Shown: positions 1 through 7,709 of the stretch, piece after piece
Position numbering within the stretch: the first letter of the stretch is position 1
Layout: every line of letters begins with the position of its first letter
Assembly (NCBI GenBank): GCA_913045265.1
Contig: CAJWQX010000042.1
Span: forward strand, 1-27,573
Source of the DNA: UBA11889 sp002313255
Lineage (GTDB): Bacteria > Pseudomonadota > Gammaproteobacteria > Pseudomonadales > Azotimanducaceae
Direction of reading: 5' to 3'
Length of the DNA: 27,573 nucleotides
The notes under the pieces: model-generated
What the model was told of the DNA's origin: nothing
The model's input: the letters and a program-made list of their open reading frames with translations, nothing else
The model's database searches: none
Position numbers and translations under genes: made by a program

Positions 1-777
1 TGGAATGATTCCGGTCAGACCGAGGTTCCCGTTCTCAGCAATCCAACAAAAGTCCAGGCCGGTGATATGCACACGTGCGTAATAGCGGAAGCAGTCCTGC
101 GCTGCTGGGGATCCAACGACTACGGTCAAACCAGCATTCCCAGTTTGACCAACCCAACCTGGATTGGTACCGGTGACGCGCACAGCTGCGCTATTGCACA
201 AGAAGGTCTTAAATGCTGGGGGTCAAACAGTGATGGACAAACCGACATACCGTCGCTGACTGCCGCGCAGCAAGTTGAAGGTGGCGCGTTCCATAGTTGC
301 GCCCTCGTCGAAGATGGCATCACCTGTTGGGGCGATAACACCGACGGTCAGAGTGACGTGCCTGAACTTAACAATCCGACTCAAATAAGTGCTGGTGCCT
401 TTCATTCTTGTGCGGTCGAGGACTCAGGAATCACCTGCTGGGGGTTTAACGGCGACAGCCAAACCGACACGCCCATTCTAGATACCCCGAGTCAGGTCAG
501 TGCGGGTGGATTTCATACGTGTGGGCTGGATCGCGCGGGTGTCAGCTGTTGGGGCTATAACGGGGACGGCCAGACCGACGTTCCTGCATTGAGCAATCCG
601 ACCGAGATCCGTGCCGGCGACAGCTTCAGTTGCGCGATCGACGATTCAGGGGTGGTCTGCTGGGGTAACAATGAATTCAAACAACTGATGGCTCCGGATC
701 TATTAAGCCCAAACCAACTGACGACAGGCCGTTTTCATGGCTGCACCATTAGAGGAACCTCGATTGCGTGCTGGGGA
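1..777 (+). repeat. Seven tandem 111-bp (37-codon) RCC1-like repeats
   Basis: Counting codons from base 1, CWG recurs exactly every 37 residues (unit ends at 111, 222, 333, 444, 555, 666 and 777). Consensus features are GQT.[VI]P.L near the start of the unit, an AG.[FM]H[ST]C core and a terminal [IV].CWG. A degenerate eighth unit begins at 778 and runs into the Asp-rich region. The sixth-to-seventh units are the most diverged (GQ replaced by KQ, HSC by FSC or HGC). No indels occur between units, so the array is maintained at protein level. Confidence 0.85.
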
Positions 778-1470
778 CGGAATAGCGCGGGGCAGACCAA
801 TGTCCCCGGTATCGTTTTCGATCGCGACAAAGACGGTGTCAGTAATCGACTAGACACGGATAATGATAATGACGGCACCTTAGACGACCTTGACGCGTTT
901 CCCTTCGACGCGTCGGAAACCGAGGATACCGACGGAGACGGAGTAGGGGATAACGCTGACGTGTTTCCCGAAGACGCAACGGAAACGGTCGACACCGATG
1001 GCGATGGTATCGGTAACACGGCCGATACCGACGACGACGGAGACCAGGTAACCGATGATCAAGAAGTCATGGACGGCACGGACCCGCTTAATCGATACGA
1101 CTGCAGTACGTGTTTTCATTTTGATATTGACGTTGACGGGGATACCACTGCACTAACGGACGGCCTTTTGGTGCTTAGGCATCTTTTTGGGTTCGCCGGG
1201 ACAACTCTCACAGATGGAGCTCTCGCCTCCTCGGCAGCTCGCTCGGATGGTGAAACCATCGTTTCCTACCTGAACAACAACACGGAGAATTTGGATATTG
1301 ATGGCGACGGTTCGACGACCGCACTAACCGACGGTCTCTTGTTGCTGCGTTATCTCTTTGGGTTCGATGGGGCGACGCTGGTTGACGGCGCCCTCGGTGA
1401 TAGCGCCACCCGTGAAACGGCCGAAGACATCAAATCGTATATTCAATCGAGGATTTCGACGGATACGTGA
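1..1470 (+). CDS. Secreted RCC1-like / TSP3-like / dockerin-like repeat protein (5' partial)
   Basis: The frame is open from base 1, so the true start and any signal peptide lie upstream; the first ATG at 67 is internal. Visible order: seven 37-residue RCC1-like units (1-777), each ending in CWG and carrying an H-[ST]-C motif; then Asp-rich DxDxDG calcium-type repeats like thrombospondin type 3 (about 820-1095); then two 57-residue units (from 1123 and 1294) with a DxDxDG loop followed by the LTDGLL..R.LFGF motif of dockerin/EF-hand-like repeats. RCC1 blades normally form a beta-propeller, and the Asp-rich parts should bind calcium, so an extracellular or surface protein is likely (inference). 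The two conserved cysteines per unit could form disulfides, which fits export. No enzymatic domain is visible. The substrate or partner is unknown. Confidence 0.85.
   Translation, partial: WNDSGQTEVPVLSNPTKVQAGDMHTCVIAEAVLRCWGSNDYGQTSIPSLTNPTWIGTGDAHSCAIAQEGLKCWGSNSDGQTDIPSLTAAQQVEGGAFHSCALVEDGITCWGDNTDGQSDVPELNNPTQISAGAFHSCAVEDSGITCWGFNGDSQTDTPILDTPSQVSAGGFHTCGLDRAGVSCWGYNGDGQTDVPALSNPTEIRAGDSFSCAIDDSGVVCWGNNEFKQLMAPDLLSPNQLTTGRFHGCTIRGTSIACWGRNSAGQTNVPGIVFDRDKDGVSNRLDTDNDNDGTLDDLDAFPFDASETEDTDGDGVGDNADVFPEDATETVDTDGDGIGNTADTDDDGDQVTDDQEVMDGTDPLNRYDCSTCFHFDIDVDGDTTALTDGLLVLRHLFGFAGTTLTDGALASSAARSDGETIVSYLNNNTENLDIDGDGSTTALTDGLLLLRYLFGFDGATLVDGALGDSATRETAEDIKSYIQSRISTDT
1123..1467 (+). repeat. 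Two 57-residue dockerin/EF-hand-like repeats
   Basis: Units start at 1123 and 1294, exactly 171 bases apart. Each has a DIDxDG loop, then TTALTDGLL, an R-[HY]-LFGF helix and a DGAL segment. In a canonical dockerin or EF loop an acidic residue is expected at loop position 12. Here position 12 is Thr and Asp is at 13, so the loop is one residue out of register. The pair forms the extreme C-terminus of the protein, where a dockerin or sorting module would sit. Confidence 0.7.
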
Positions 1471-1520
1471 GACGAGGCTAGTCCACTCCAACCGTGGCTA
1501 CTGATCGAGTGAAGTGTCGT

Positions 1521-1544
1521 CCTGGATGTCCCGAGGCATCCTGG
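1521..1544 (+). other. Stem-loop in the leader of the LLM oxidoreductase gene
   Basis: GGATGTC (1524-1530) pairs with GGCATCC (1535-1541) around the tetraloop CCGA, with one G-U wobble. After a T-T mismatch the flanking CC (1521-1522) pairs with GG (1543-1544). It lies 51 bases after the repeat-protein stop and 35 bases before the ATG at 1580. No T-run follows, so it is not a typical intrinsic terminator. It could be a leader structure or chance. Confidence 0.35.
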
Positions 1545-1579
1545 ATAAGCTTCATAGAAGATAAAAAAGTGGATACATC

Positions 1580-2494
1580 ATGTTTGGATCACAGCTAGTC
1601 AACGAACAAGCCACTTGGGACCAGATCAAAGCAGTCCTCGAGGTGATGGACTCCGGTCGTTGGACCAGCGTTTTCGCCTACGATCATTTCATTCCGCCAT
1701 GGCACCACACCGACGAGATCATGGAGCATGAATTCCTGAATACGCTCGAAGGTTGGTCATTGTTAGCTGCATGCGCGGCCGTTACCGAGAATCTCAAACT
1801 TGGCATTCTCGTCGCCGGAAATACATACCGTAATCCTGGCTTGATGGCAAAAATGGCGGCCACGGTAGACGTTGTTGCGCCGGGTCGAGTTATGCTTGGA
1901 ATCGGTGCGGGATGGAACGTCAGAGAACATCAGGCCTATGGATGGGAATTCCCCTCCATGCGCGAACGTTCGGACCGACTCGAAGAAGCCTGTGAACTCA
2001 TTCGCAAGCTTTTCCACTCGGATCCTGAAGAAAGGATCGACTACGACGGCAAATATTACCAACTCAAACAAGCTGCCTTCGCTCCAAAAAGCGGCAACGG
2101 AGAGCCGATCCCAATCATGGTGGGCGGTGGTGGTGAAAAACGCACGCTAAAGACGCTCGCTATGTATGGCGACATCATGAATGTGATCGCGAGCCCCGAA
2201 CGAGTGAAGCACTTATCAGGGGTCTTGGAGAAGCATTGTGAAGCCGTTGGGCGCGATCCGACGGAAATCCAGAAGACGGTTCACGTACCCATTCGCATCG
2301 TTCACGATGAAAAAAAGGCTGAAGAGATTCGTGGTGAGAACGCCTGGTCGATGATCGGATCACCCCAGTACGTGATCGACCGAATCGGGGATTTCCTGGA
2401 CGTGGGCATTACCGAGTTCACACCCCAGATCCGACCTCAGCGGCCCGAGATATATCAGGAACTCGACGAAGAGGTGTTTTCCGCGTTTGATTGA
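1580..2494 (+). CDS. LLM class (luciferase-like) flavin-dependent oxidoreductase
   Basis: The 304-residue protein is a full-length bacterial luciferase-like TIM-barrel flavin enzyme (FMN- or F420-type; the cofactor cannot be decided here). Family marks: an early D-H-F at residues 35-37, the NTYRNPGLMAKMAATVD segment (81-97), the strongly conserved GRVMLGIGAGW block (102-112) followed by the R.RSDRLEEA helix, and PIPIMVGGGGEKRTL (177-190). Such enzymes oxidise or monooxygenate small organic molecules in the cytoplasm; the substrate is not predictable. The ATG at 1580 is preceded only by a weak purine stretch (gaagataaaaaa). It stands alone on the plus strand with a convergent small gene behind it. 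Confidence 0.88.
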   Translation: MFGSQLVNEQATWDQIKAVLEVMDSGRWTSVFAYDHFIPPWHHTDEIMEHEFLNTLEGWSLLAACAAVTENLKLGILVAGNTYRNPGLMAKMAATVDVVAPGRVMLGIGAGWNVREHQAYGWEFPSMRERSDRLEEACELIRKLFHSDPEERIDYDGKYYQLKQAAFAPKSGNGEPIPIMVGGGGEKRTLKTLAMYGDIMNVIASPERVKHLSGVLEKHCEAVGRDPTEIQKTVHVPIRIVHDEKKAEEIRGENAWSMIGSPQYVIDRIGDFLDVGITEFTPQIRPQRPEIYQELDEEVFSAFD

Positions 2495-2525
2495 CCGCCG
2501 CGGAGATTTAGCCCGTCGAACGCGT

Positions 2526-2768
2526 TCATTCCAGTTCTTCGGATAGCTCAGCAATGAGCTCCTTTAGTTCGTCGGCAGCTTCATCCACAAGCAGATTGGA
2601 TTTCCCGCGGTAGGGTAACGACATACTTTCGTCATTCGCATAATCAGGCGCCTCCTTAATGGGTTCGCTCCAATCACTTAGCCTGAGCGCTTCGCCAATA
2701 CGATCGATAGCACCCGCTAGTTTCTCGATAACGATCTCGTTACGACGATTCAATTGTCCTGACATCAT
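2526..2768 (-). CDS. Small acidic helical hypothetical protein (79-80 aa)
   Basis: I do not recognise a family. The product is short, charged and mostly helical: an N-terminal helix rich in I/L/E, a central DWSEP..APDY segment, and a C-terminal run of Asp/Glu and Leu (DEAADELKELIAELSEELE). There is no signal peptide or membrane segment, so it should be cytosolic. Reality is supported by a GGGAG ribosome site (complement of about 2772-2776) in front of a double ATG (2768 and 2765); the second ATG has the better spacing. It lies between the convergent LLM gene (31 bp away) and the divergent TauD-type gene. Confidence 0.6.
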   Translation of the reverse strand: MMSGQLNRRNEIVIEKLAGAIDRIGEALRLSDWSEPIKEAPDYANDESMSLPYRGKSNLLVDEAADELKELIAELSEELE

Positions 2769-2866
2769 CGTCTCCCAGCGCGTGACAACGTAGGCTCGAT
2801 CTTACCGTTACCACGACAGACAAATGGCTTGCCGCTCAAGCCCCTATTAACGCTAAGATTCGTACC

Positions 2867-3754
2867 ATGTCGATAACGATAGAGCCAAAGGACGCTACGC
2901 TGGGTGCCTCGATCACGGGCATCGATTTAGCACAATTAGACGACGCGAATTGGGACATCGTGAAACAAGCCTTTCTTGAATTCGGTGTACTGATTTTTCC
3001 AATGCAGGCACTGTCCGACGATGCCCAAATCGCCTTTGCGTCGCGTTTCGGCGAATTGGAAACAGAACTGGCCGCTATCTCCAATGAACGCGCAAACGGG
3101 GAGGTCGTTGACGATAACGACTTGCCTTATTGGATATTACGCGGGAACGAACGCTGGCATATCGACAGCTCCTTCAAACCACTTGCCGCCAAGGCGTCCT
3201 GCTTGACAGCCATGGCGGTACCCGAAAGCGGCGGGGAAACGCAGTGGGCCGATATGCGAGCCGGTTACGACGCCCTAACAGATGAGACGAAGCAGCGGAT
3301 CGCCGGACTCTGTGCTCTGCATTCCAATTACTATTCCCACGAGATGCTAGGGCAAGTTCCACGAACCGGTGATGGCTACGGTTTCCACACGAAAGGGGCT
3401 CCTTTACGTCCGTTGGTCAAAACTCATCCAGAAACGAGCAGAAAATCGCTTTATATCGGACGCCATGCGTATGGCATCCCCGGCATGACAGAAGAACAAT
3501 CGGAGAAACTTCTCGCGGAGTTGATCGACTTAGCAGCTCAACCACCGAGAGTCACCGAACATCACTGGCAACTCGGCGACCTAGCGATATGGGACAACCG
3601 TCGAGTCCTGCATCGCGTTGCGCCTTACGATTATTCTCAGCCCAGAGTGATGCGTCATACCAGAGTCGCCGGAAATCCCGCAACTGAATTAGCCGGTACG
3701 TTGCCAGACGTTCGCGCAACGACGTACCAACCCGGTCAGATAGCTATCGAATAG
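2867..3754 (+). CDS. TauD/TfdA-family Fe(II)/2-oxoglutarate dioxygenase
   Basis: The 295-residue length is normal for the family, which hydroxylates small molecules such as taurine or phenoxyacetates using 2-oxoglutarate and O2. The iron facial triad is visible: H98-x-D100 in RWHIDSSF and H249 in DNRRVLHRV. The 2-oxoglutarate-binding Arg lies in PRVMRHTR (260-266). RPLVKTHPET (181-190) and the SLYIGRH stretch also match the family. No strong ribosome site precedes the ATG at 2867, but the N-terminus (MSITIEPKDATLGASITGID) fits family starts. The SDR gene follows 39 bp later on the same strand, so the two probably share a transcript and may oxidise and then reduce or oxidise the same substrate (inference). 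The substrate is unknown. Confidence 0.9.
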   Translation: MSITIEPKDATLGASITGIDLAQLDDANWDIVKQAFLEFGVLIFPMQALSDDAQIAFASRFGELETELAAISNERANGEVVDDNDLPYWILRGNERWHIDSSFKPLAAKASCLTAMAVPESGGETQWADMRAGYDALTDETKQRIAGLCALHSNYYSHEMLGQVPRTGDGYGFHTKGAPLRPLVKTHPETSRKSLYIGRHAYGIPGMTEEQSEKLLAELIDLAAQPPRVTEHHWQLGDLAIWDNRRVLHRVAPYDYSQPRVMRHTRVAGNPATELAGTLPDVRATTYQPGQIAIE

Positions 3755-3793
3755 CGCTAGTCGAATCATAAGTATCGATAACTAGGACAATCA

Positions 3794-4753
3794 ATGAGCG
3801 AACAACACCATACTGAGCCTCACAAAAATGCCCATGCTCGTATTGAGAATCTCTCGGGTGGCGTCGCCATCGTAACGGGAGGTGCCTCAGGTATTGGATA
3901 CGCGCTGGTCGAAGCTGCAGTTACGCGAGGCATGCATGGCGTCATCGCGGATATCGAAACCGAAGCGATACAAGTAGCGGAGGACAACCTCAGCGCTGCA
4001 GCAAACGCAGCGGGCGTCAAATTACTCGGCTGCACCGTGGATGTTTCATCCCAAGAGAGCGTGGCTGGACTCGCCGACACCGTAACCAGAGCGTTTCCTG
4101 ATACCCCCATCTCCTTACTCTGCTGCAACGCGGGTGTTGGTGGTGGCGGTGGCGTGTTAACCGCGAGAGATATTGATTGGGACTTCGTCATCGGCGTCAA
4201 CGTCAAGGGCGTTGCGAATTGCGTACGAACTTTTGTTCCGAAAATGCTTTCGCAAAACGCTCCCGGCGCAATCGTAACAACCTCGTCGCAGGACGGTATC
4301 TGTTGCGCACAGGGCGTCTATGGCGTCACCAAACACGCGTGCGTCGCACTAACCGAGGCCCTCTACAACGAGGTTCGAGGCGCACTTTCCGTGCACGTCC
4401 TATGCCCCAACGCAGTCGCTACAAACATCGTTACATCAGAACGGAACCGGCCAGAACGTTATGGCGGTATCGCCAAAGAAGCTCGGCCAAGTGACACCAA
4501 AGCAAACCCCATCGCCGAACGCTTTAAAGCGTTCGGTATGGCGCCATCTCGATGCGCCAACTTGGTTTTTGACGCAATTCAATCGGGCGAATTCTATATA
4601 TTGGCTGAGGCACTCGATGATCCCGGGTACGTGCATCTTGAAGCGCAAACCCGGATGGACGCAATCCTCAACAAAGGTCTACCCTCTAGACCCAAAAGCG
4701 AACTGTTAACCAAGGTATTCGACCTTCGCATTCCTCTTCCCGACAAAGAATAG
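3794..4753 (+). CDS. Classical short-chain dehydrogenase/reductase (SDR)
   Basis: The Rossmann fold nucleotide site TGGASGIG is at residues 28-35, NAG at 112-114, the catalytic Ser in TTSSQDG (about 164-165), and Y176-x-x-x-K180 in YGVTK. These define a classical NAD(P)-dependent SDR that interconverts alcohols and carbonyls in the cytoplasm. At 319 residues it is longer than the usual ~250 because of about 20 extra residues at the N-terminus and a long C-terminal tail. It is probably co-transcribed with the TauD-type dioxygenase 39 bp upstream. It is convergent with the minus-strand TonB-domain gene; the 41-bp gap holds no clear terminator. Family certain, substrate unknown. Confidence 0.92.
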   Translation: MSEQHHTEPHKNAHARIENLSGGVAIVTGGASGIGYALVEAAVTRGMHGVIADIETEAIQVAEDNLSAAANAAGVKLLGCTVDVSSQESVAGLADTVTRAFPDTPISLLCCNAGVGGGGGVLTARDIDWDFVIGVNVKGVANCVRTFVPKMLSQNAPGAIVTTSSQDGICCAQGVYGVTKHACVALTEALYNEVRGALSVHVLCPNAVATNIVTSERNRPERYGGIAKEARPSDTKANPIAERFKAFGMAPSRCANLVFDAIQSGEFYILAEALDDPGYVHLEAQTRMDAILNKGLPSRPKSELLTKVFDLRIPLPDKE

Positions 4754-4794
4754 ATCGAGGTCGTATAGCCGCGCAGTTCAGAACCGATCAACAG

Positions 4795-5919
4795 TCACTG
4801 ATTAAAACTAAAGGCGATACGGTTGGTCACACCAACGACTTCAACTGGCACACCATTCGACACTTGCGGTATGTACCGAAATTGGAGCACGGCGTCGATG
4901 GCCGCTTGATCAAAAATCCTAGGTGGGTTGGCGTCAACTACCATAGGATCACGAACGCCGCCCTCGCGTGTGACCGTAAATTCGAGCAGGACATAACCCT
5001 CGATGCCTCGGACTATCGCGCGACGCGGATAGACCGGCGATTTTTTGTAGATGGGTGTGTAGTTCGCATCTTGATCGCCGCTCATAAGTAATCCTGCCGC
5101 CTGCAGATGTTCAGTCGCCCTTCGCTCGTCGCCAATCTCGAGGTAATTGATCGACAGTTTCTGATGTAGCGCGAATTGGTACCGAGTAAAACCCTCAACG
5201 TCCTCCCCGTCCCGAAGAATTCGTTCATACGCTTTCGTTTGTGCGTCTCCGTTCTTAAACGATGCAACGTTCATCGCGGCAATCAACGTGCGAACGTGTT
5301 TCCTCCCGTATATTTCCTCATACAAATCTTCCGCCTCAACGCTGTAGCGACGACTGTCACGTAATCCAATCTTCGAGATATTTTGATAGAGATCCGCTAA
5401 CAACGTAACTTCGTTACTGCGTTTCGCGATTCGTTCTGAGCGCCCAACCAAAATGTACATCTGCCGATGCCTCTTAGTTTGTTCATCTTCAAACACATTG
5501 CTTTGAACACCCTTAGCCAGCACCTGGATCAATAGCGTCATGGGTACTACCGTGTCATCCGCATTCTCCCCGAATACGTCTCGGTAACGTGCAACCGCCA
5601 ATTCGGCAACACGAAGTCCACGCCATCGGAAGCGTGCAGAAGCGTTAAGTGTTTTGGCTAGGTTGAATGAAAGAACCGCGGTATTGGGATGATCCATACC
5701 GTAAATCTGCTCACCCAACTCGAGCGCTAAGGTGCCAAGGCGTTCTGCGTTAGGGAAGTCCCCTTGATCAGAGAATTGCTGATATTGGATGTAGGTATCT
5801 TCGAGTTCCCTTTTAAGGCTAAAAAGGTCGCTGTTCCCATGCGCGGGGGTCGATAGCGTGACGATCGCAATCGCTCCCCACGCGATACCAACAAACATGT
5901 TCCTCGAATCAAAGCGCAT
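4795..5919 (-). CDS. Exported TPR-like protein with C-terminal TonB domain
   Basis: The 374-residue protein begins with a signal peptide (hydrophobic core about 9-24, likely AHG cleavage near 28). The middle has helical repeats resembling tetratricopeptide/kinesin-light-chain units (for example the DFPNAERLGTLALELGEQIYG region). Residues about 286-374 form a TonB C-terminal domain: SPVYPRRAIVRGIEGYVLLEF, a VTREGGV turn, AAIDAVLQFRYIP and GVTNRIAF. There is no Pro-rich linker or retained N-terminal anchor as in classical TonB, so it should be periplasmic. It lies 21 bp after the MAPEG gene in a probable two-gene operon. A role in energy transduction is unproven; a TPR-TonB adaptor is equally possible. 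Confidence 0.82.
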   Translation of the reverse strand: MRFDSRNMFVGIAWGAIAIVTLSTPAHGNSDLFSLKRELEDTYIQYQQFSDQGDFPNAERLGTLALELGEQIYGMDHPNTAVLSFNLAKTLNASARFRWRGLRVAELAVARYRDVFGENADDTVVPMTLLIQVLAKGVQSNVFEDEQTKRHRQMYILVGRSERIAKRSNEVTLLADLYQNISKIGLRDSRRYSVEAEDLYEEIYGRKHVRTLIAAMNVASFKNGDAQTKAYERILRDGEDVEGFTRYQFALHQKLSINYLEIGDERRATEHLQAAGLLMSGDQDANYTPIYKKSPVYPRRAIVRGIEGYVLLEFTVTREGGVRDPMVVDANPPRIFDQAAIDAVLQFRYIPQVSNGVPVEVVGVTNRIAFSFNQ

Positions 5920-5940
5920 GTGTCTTGAAAAATCGCGCCG

Positions 5941-6360
5941 TTAACCTCCGAGCCATACGATCGTCTCTCGTACAATCATCGTGGCCAAAGCAAGGCTTGC
6001 ACCCGTAAACATAATCAGCCTTGTCGCAACGTTATTGCTCGTGGCTTGCACGATGGAATGGACGACACGAAATCCAAAATATACCCATGCACATCGAACA
6101 TGGATAAGGTCAACGTGTCCTGCGAGATGGATATACAAAGCCGCGGCATAGAAAAGAACAGGCTGCTCGAACAGGTGATTGTAGTTGTCGGTGATGTTCC
6201 GCATGCCAACGGGGATGTTTTGTCGCAACTCATCCGGGTGTTTGCCGGCTTGCAGGTTCGGAAAATTTTTCACGATTATCGGAAGACGTGACGCAAAAAG
6301 TGCAATCGTCATCACTAGCGTCAACACCAGCATCCCGAGTACGGGCGAGAGAATATCCAT
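5941..6360 (-). CDS. MAPEG-family membrane protein
   Basis: The protein of about 139 residues has four hydrophobic helices, the size and layout of MAPEG proteins (membrane-associated eicosanoid and glutathione metabolism; bacterial members are mostly uncharacterised). Typical marks are NYNHLFEQPVLFYAAALY after the first loop and WVYFGFRVVHSIVQ.T.NNV..R. I chose the ATG at 6360 because AGGAG (complement of 6370-6374) lies nine bases upstream; a TTG at 6366 would be only three bases from it. It precedes the TPR/TonB-C gene by 21 bp and is probably the first gene of that transcript. Confidence 0.88.
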   Translation of the reverse strand: MDILSPVLGMLVLTLVMTIALFASRLPIIVKNFPNLQAGKHPDELRQNIPVGMRNITDNYNHLFEQPVLFYAAALYIHLAGHVDLIHVRCAWVYFGFRVVHSIVQATSNNVATRLIMFTGASLALATMIVRETIVWLGG

Positions 6361-6580
6361 GGGCAATAGCTCCTGAGTTAGCTTTCTTTAGCCCTCCCAT
6401 ATTGCCCCGATAGATTTATTTGAGAAACCTTTTCCGAGGAACTAAGTGGATCTGCGGATGCACCTGCTAAACTCGATCGAAAATCACTCGCTGAGTTAGG
6501 GAAGAAATGGCGTGTTGTAACGGTCTTACGTGTTAGCTACCGGCAGGTTGGATTATTGGCGACGCAAGTGACGGCCTATA
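6361..6580. other. Divergent intergenic region (about 220 bp), no gene seen
   Basis: This region separates the minus-strand MAPEG gene from the plus-strand nuclease gene and must hold promoters for both. I see the MAPEG ribosome site (6370-6374) and nothing else convincing. A TATAGT directly overlaps the nuclease GTG start region (6577-6582), but its upstream partner (TTGGCG, 15-bp spacing) is poorly placed, so I do not call it a promoter. Confidence 0.4.
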
Positions 6581-7624
6581 GTGCCTAGGCATCGAGGTAC
6601 CTTTAAACCAAGTCGACCCGAGCCCTACGAGCTTTCCCGTGGGCGAGTAGAGGACTTTATTCAGTGTCCCGCATGTTTTTGGCTCGACCGCGTGAAAGGA
6701 GTCAAATTCCCATCAATCCCTGGCTTCAACATTAACAGTGCCACGGATCTACTACTTAAGCGCGATTTCAATAGGTATCGCGAGAGCCAGTCGCCTCACC
6801 CATTCATGATTCGAAATGGGTTAAAGCATCTGGTGCCATTCGCGCATGAAGACCTAGAGCGTTGGGTAAACGCACTGCATTTCGGCGCCTCGCTCAACCA
6901 CTTCAATACCCTCCACGAAGAAACCAACATCCTTTTTGGCGGCGGTATCGATGATGTTTGGCAAAACGTCGAGACGGGAGAGCTTCACATCGTCGACTAC
7001 AAAAGTACCTCCCAAGGCGTAATGTCCCCAAAAAAAGAACCAAAAAAGATCAATCTAGAAGGCCGATGGAAACAAGGGTACAAACGGCAAATCGAAATGT
7101 ATCAGTGGATCCTTCGACGCAAAGGTTTTCCGGTCAACGATACCGGTTATTTTGTCTATGTCGACGGTCAGCACTACGGCGTTGACGGCATGCTCGACGA
7201 TACCGAAAACCAAGCGAATATGGGTTTCACAGCGACCTTACTCACTTATCGAGGTGATGACTCGTGGGTTGGCGATGTCCTAGAGAGCATTCGCACAGTG
7301 TTATACCAAAACCACTGCCCGGACCATCAAGCGGATTGCGAACACGCGCGGTTCGTCGATGGCGTCACAGAGGCGATGGCTGAAACCATCGTTATGAATG
7401 GAGGTAATCAACAGATGGCGAAATTCATTAGCAACGATTTAAAAGAGGCCGCTGACCGCGTGGCTGAAGCATGTCAAAAACTACAGCAAAGCTTGTCGAA
7501 AAGGGCCTATCCCGAATCGGACAGTGAATTAATCGATTTCCTACGCGTTCAACTGCAAGGCGGCGAGGATCAACTACGATCCATTGCAGAGGACGTTTTG
7601 ACGAGAGATTCTGAAAACGACTAG
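6581..7624 (+). CDS. PD-(D/E)XK nuclease-superfamily protein with Cys motifs
   Basis: The 347-residue protein has the Cas4/AddB/RecB-like core: GGGIDDVW (Asp 124/125), HIVDYKST (D139-x-K141) and YKRQIEMYQW (Q170, Y174). Cysteines flank the core: C29PAC32 near the N-terminus and C246 and C253 after it, the arrangement expected for a 4Fe-4S-stabilised nuclease. From memory, relatives have SR..IE.FL.CPRCFYLDR at the N-terminus and a C-x-x-C in the later motif; here the last Cys appears replaced (DCEHARF). The C-terminal ~90 residues are helical and charged. GTG at 6581 is the only start: an in-frame TGA lies nine bases upstream. No cas, add or rec genes are adjacent, so a stand-alone DNA-processing role is likely but unproven. 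Confidence 0.82.
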   Translation: MPRHRGTFKPSRPEPYELSRGRVEDFIQCPACFWLDRVKGVKFPSIPGFNINSATDLLLKRDFNRYRESQSPHPFMIRNGLKHLVPFAHEDLERWVNALHFGASLNHFNTLHEETNILFGGGIDDVWQNVETGELHIVDYKSTSQGVMSPKKEPKKINLEGRWKQGYKRQIEMYQWILRRKGFPVNDTGYFVYVDGQHYGVDGMLDDTENQANMGFTATLLTYRGDDSWVGDVLESIRTVLYQNHCPDHQADCEHARFVDGVTEAMAETIVMNGGNQQMAKFISNDLKEAADRVAEACQKLQQSLSKRAYPESDSELIDFLRVQLQGGEDQLRSIAEDVLTRDSEND

Positions 7625-7631
7625 ATCATCT

Positions 7632-7661
7632 ATTCGTCCATCGACTCATCCCTCGACGAAT
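7632..7661 (+). repeat. Short inverted repeat between nuclease and PhyH genes
   Basis: ATTCGTC (7632-7638) and GACGAAT (7655-7661) are perfect inverted copies separated by 16 bases, 8 bp after the nuclease stop. No T-run follows. It could be a transcript-end hairpin or an operator for the PhyH gene at 7710, or chance. Confidence 0.25.
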
Positions 7662-7709
7662 CCGACACCGCATCGGTATCCTATTCATCGACGACCAACG
7701 AGTTGAACC

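Noticed and set aside
735..1119. Open frames antisense to the Asp-rich repeats
   Set aside because: Repetitive GAC/GAT codons read backward as Ser/Val-rich frames without stops; this is a composition artefact.
6581..7624. Interpretation of the nuclease as part of a CRISPR-Cas system
   Set aside because: No cas1, cas2 or repeat array is nearby; the core motif alone cannot distinguish Cas4 from other PD-(D/E)XK proteins.
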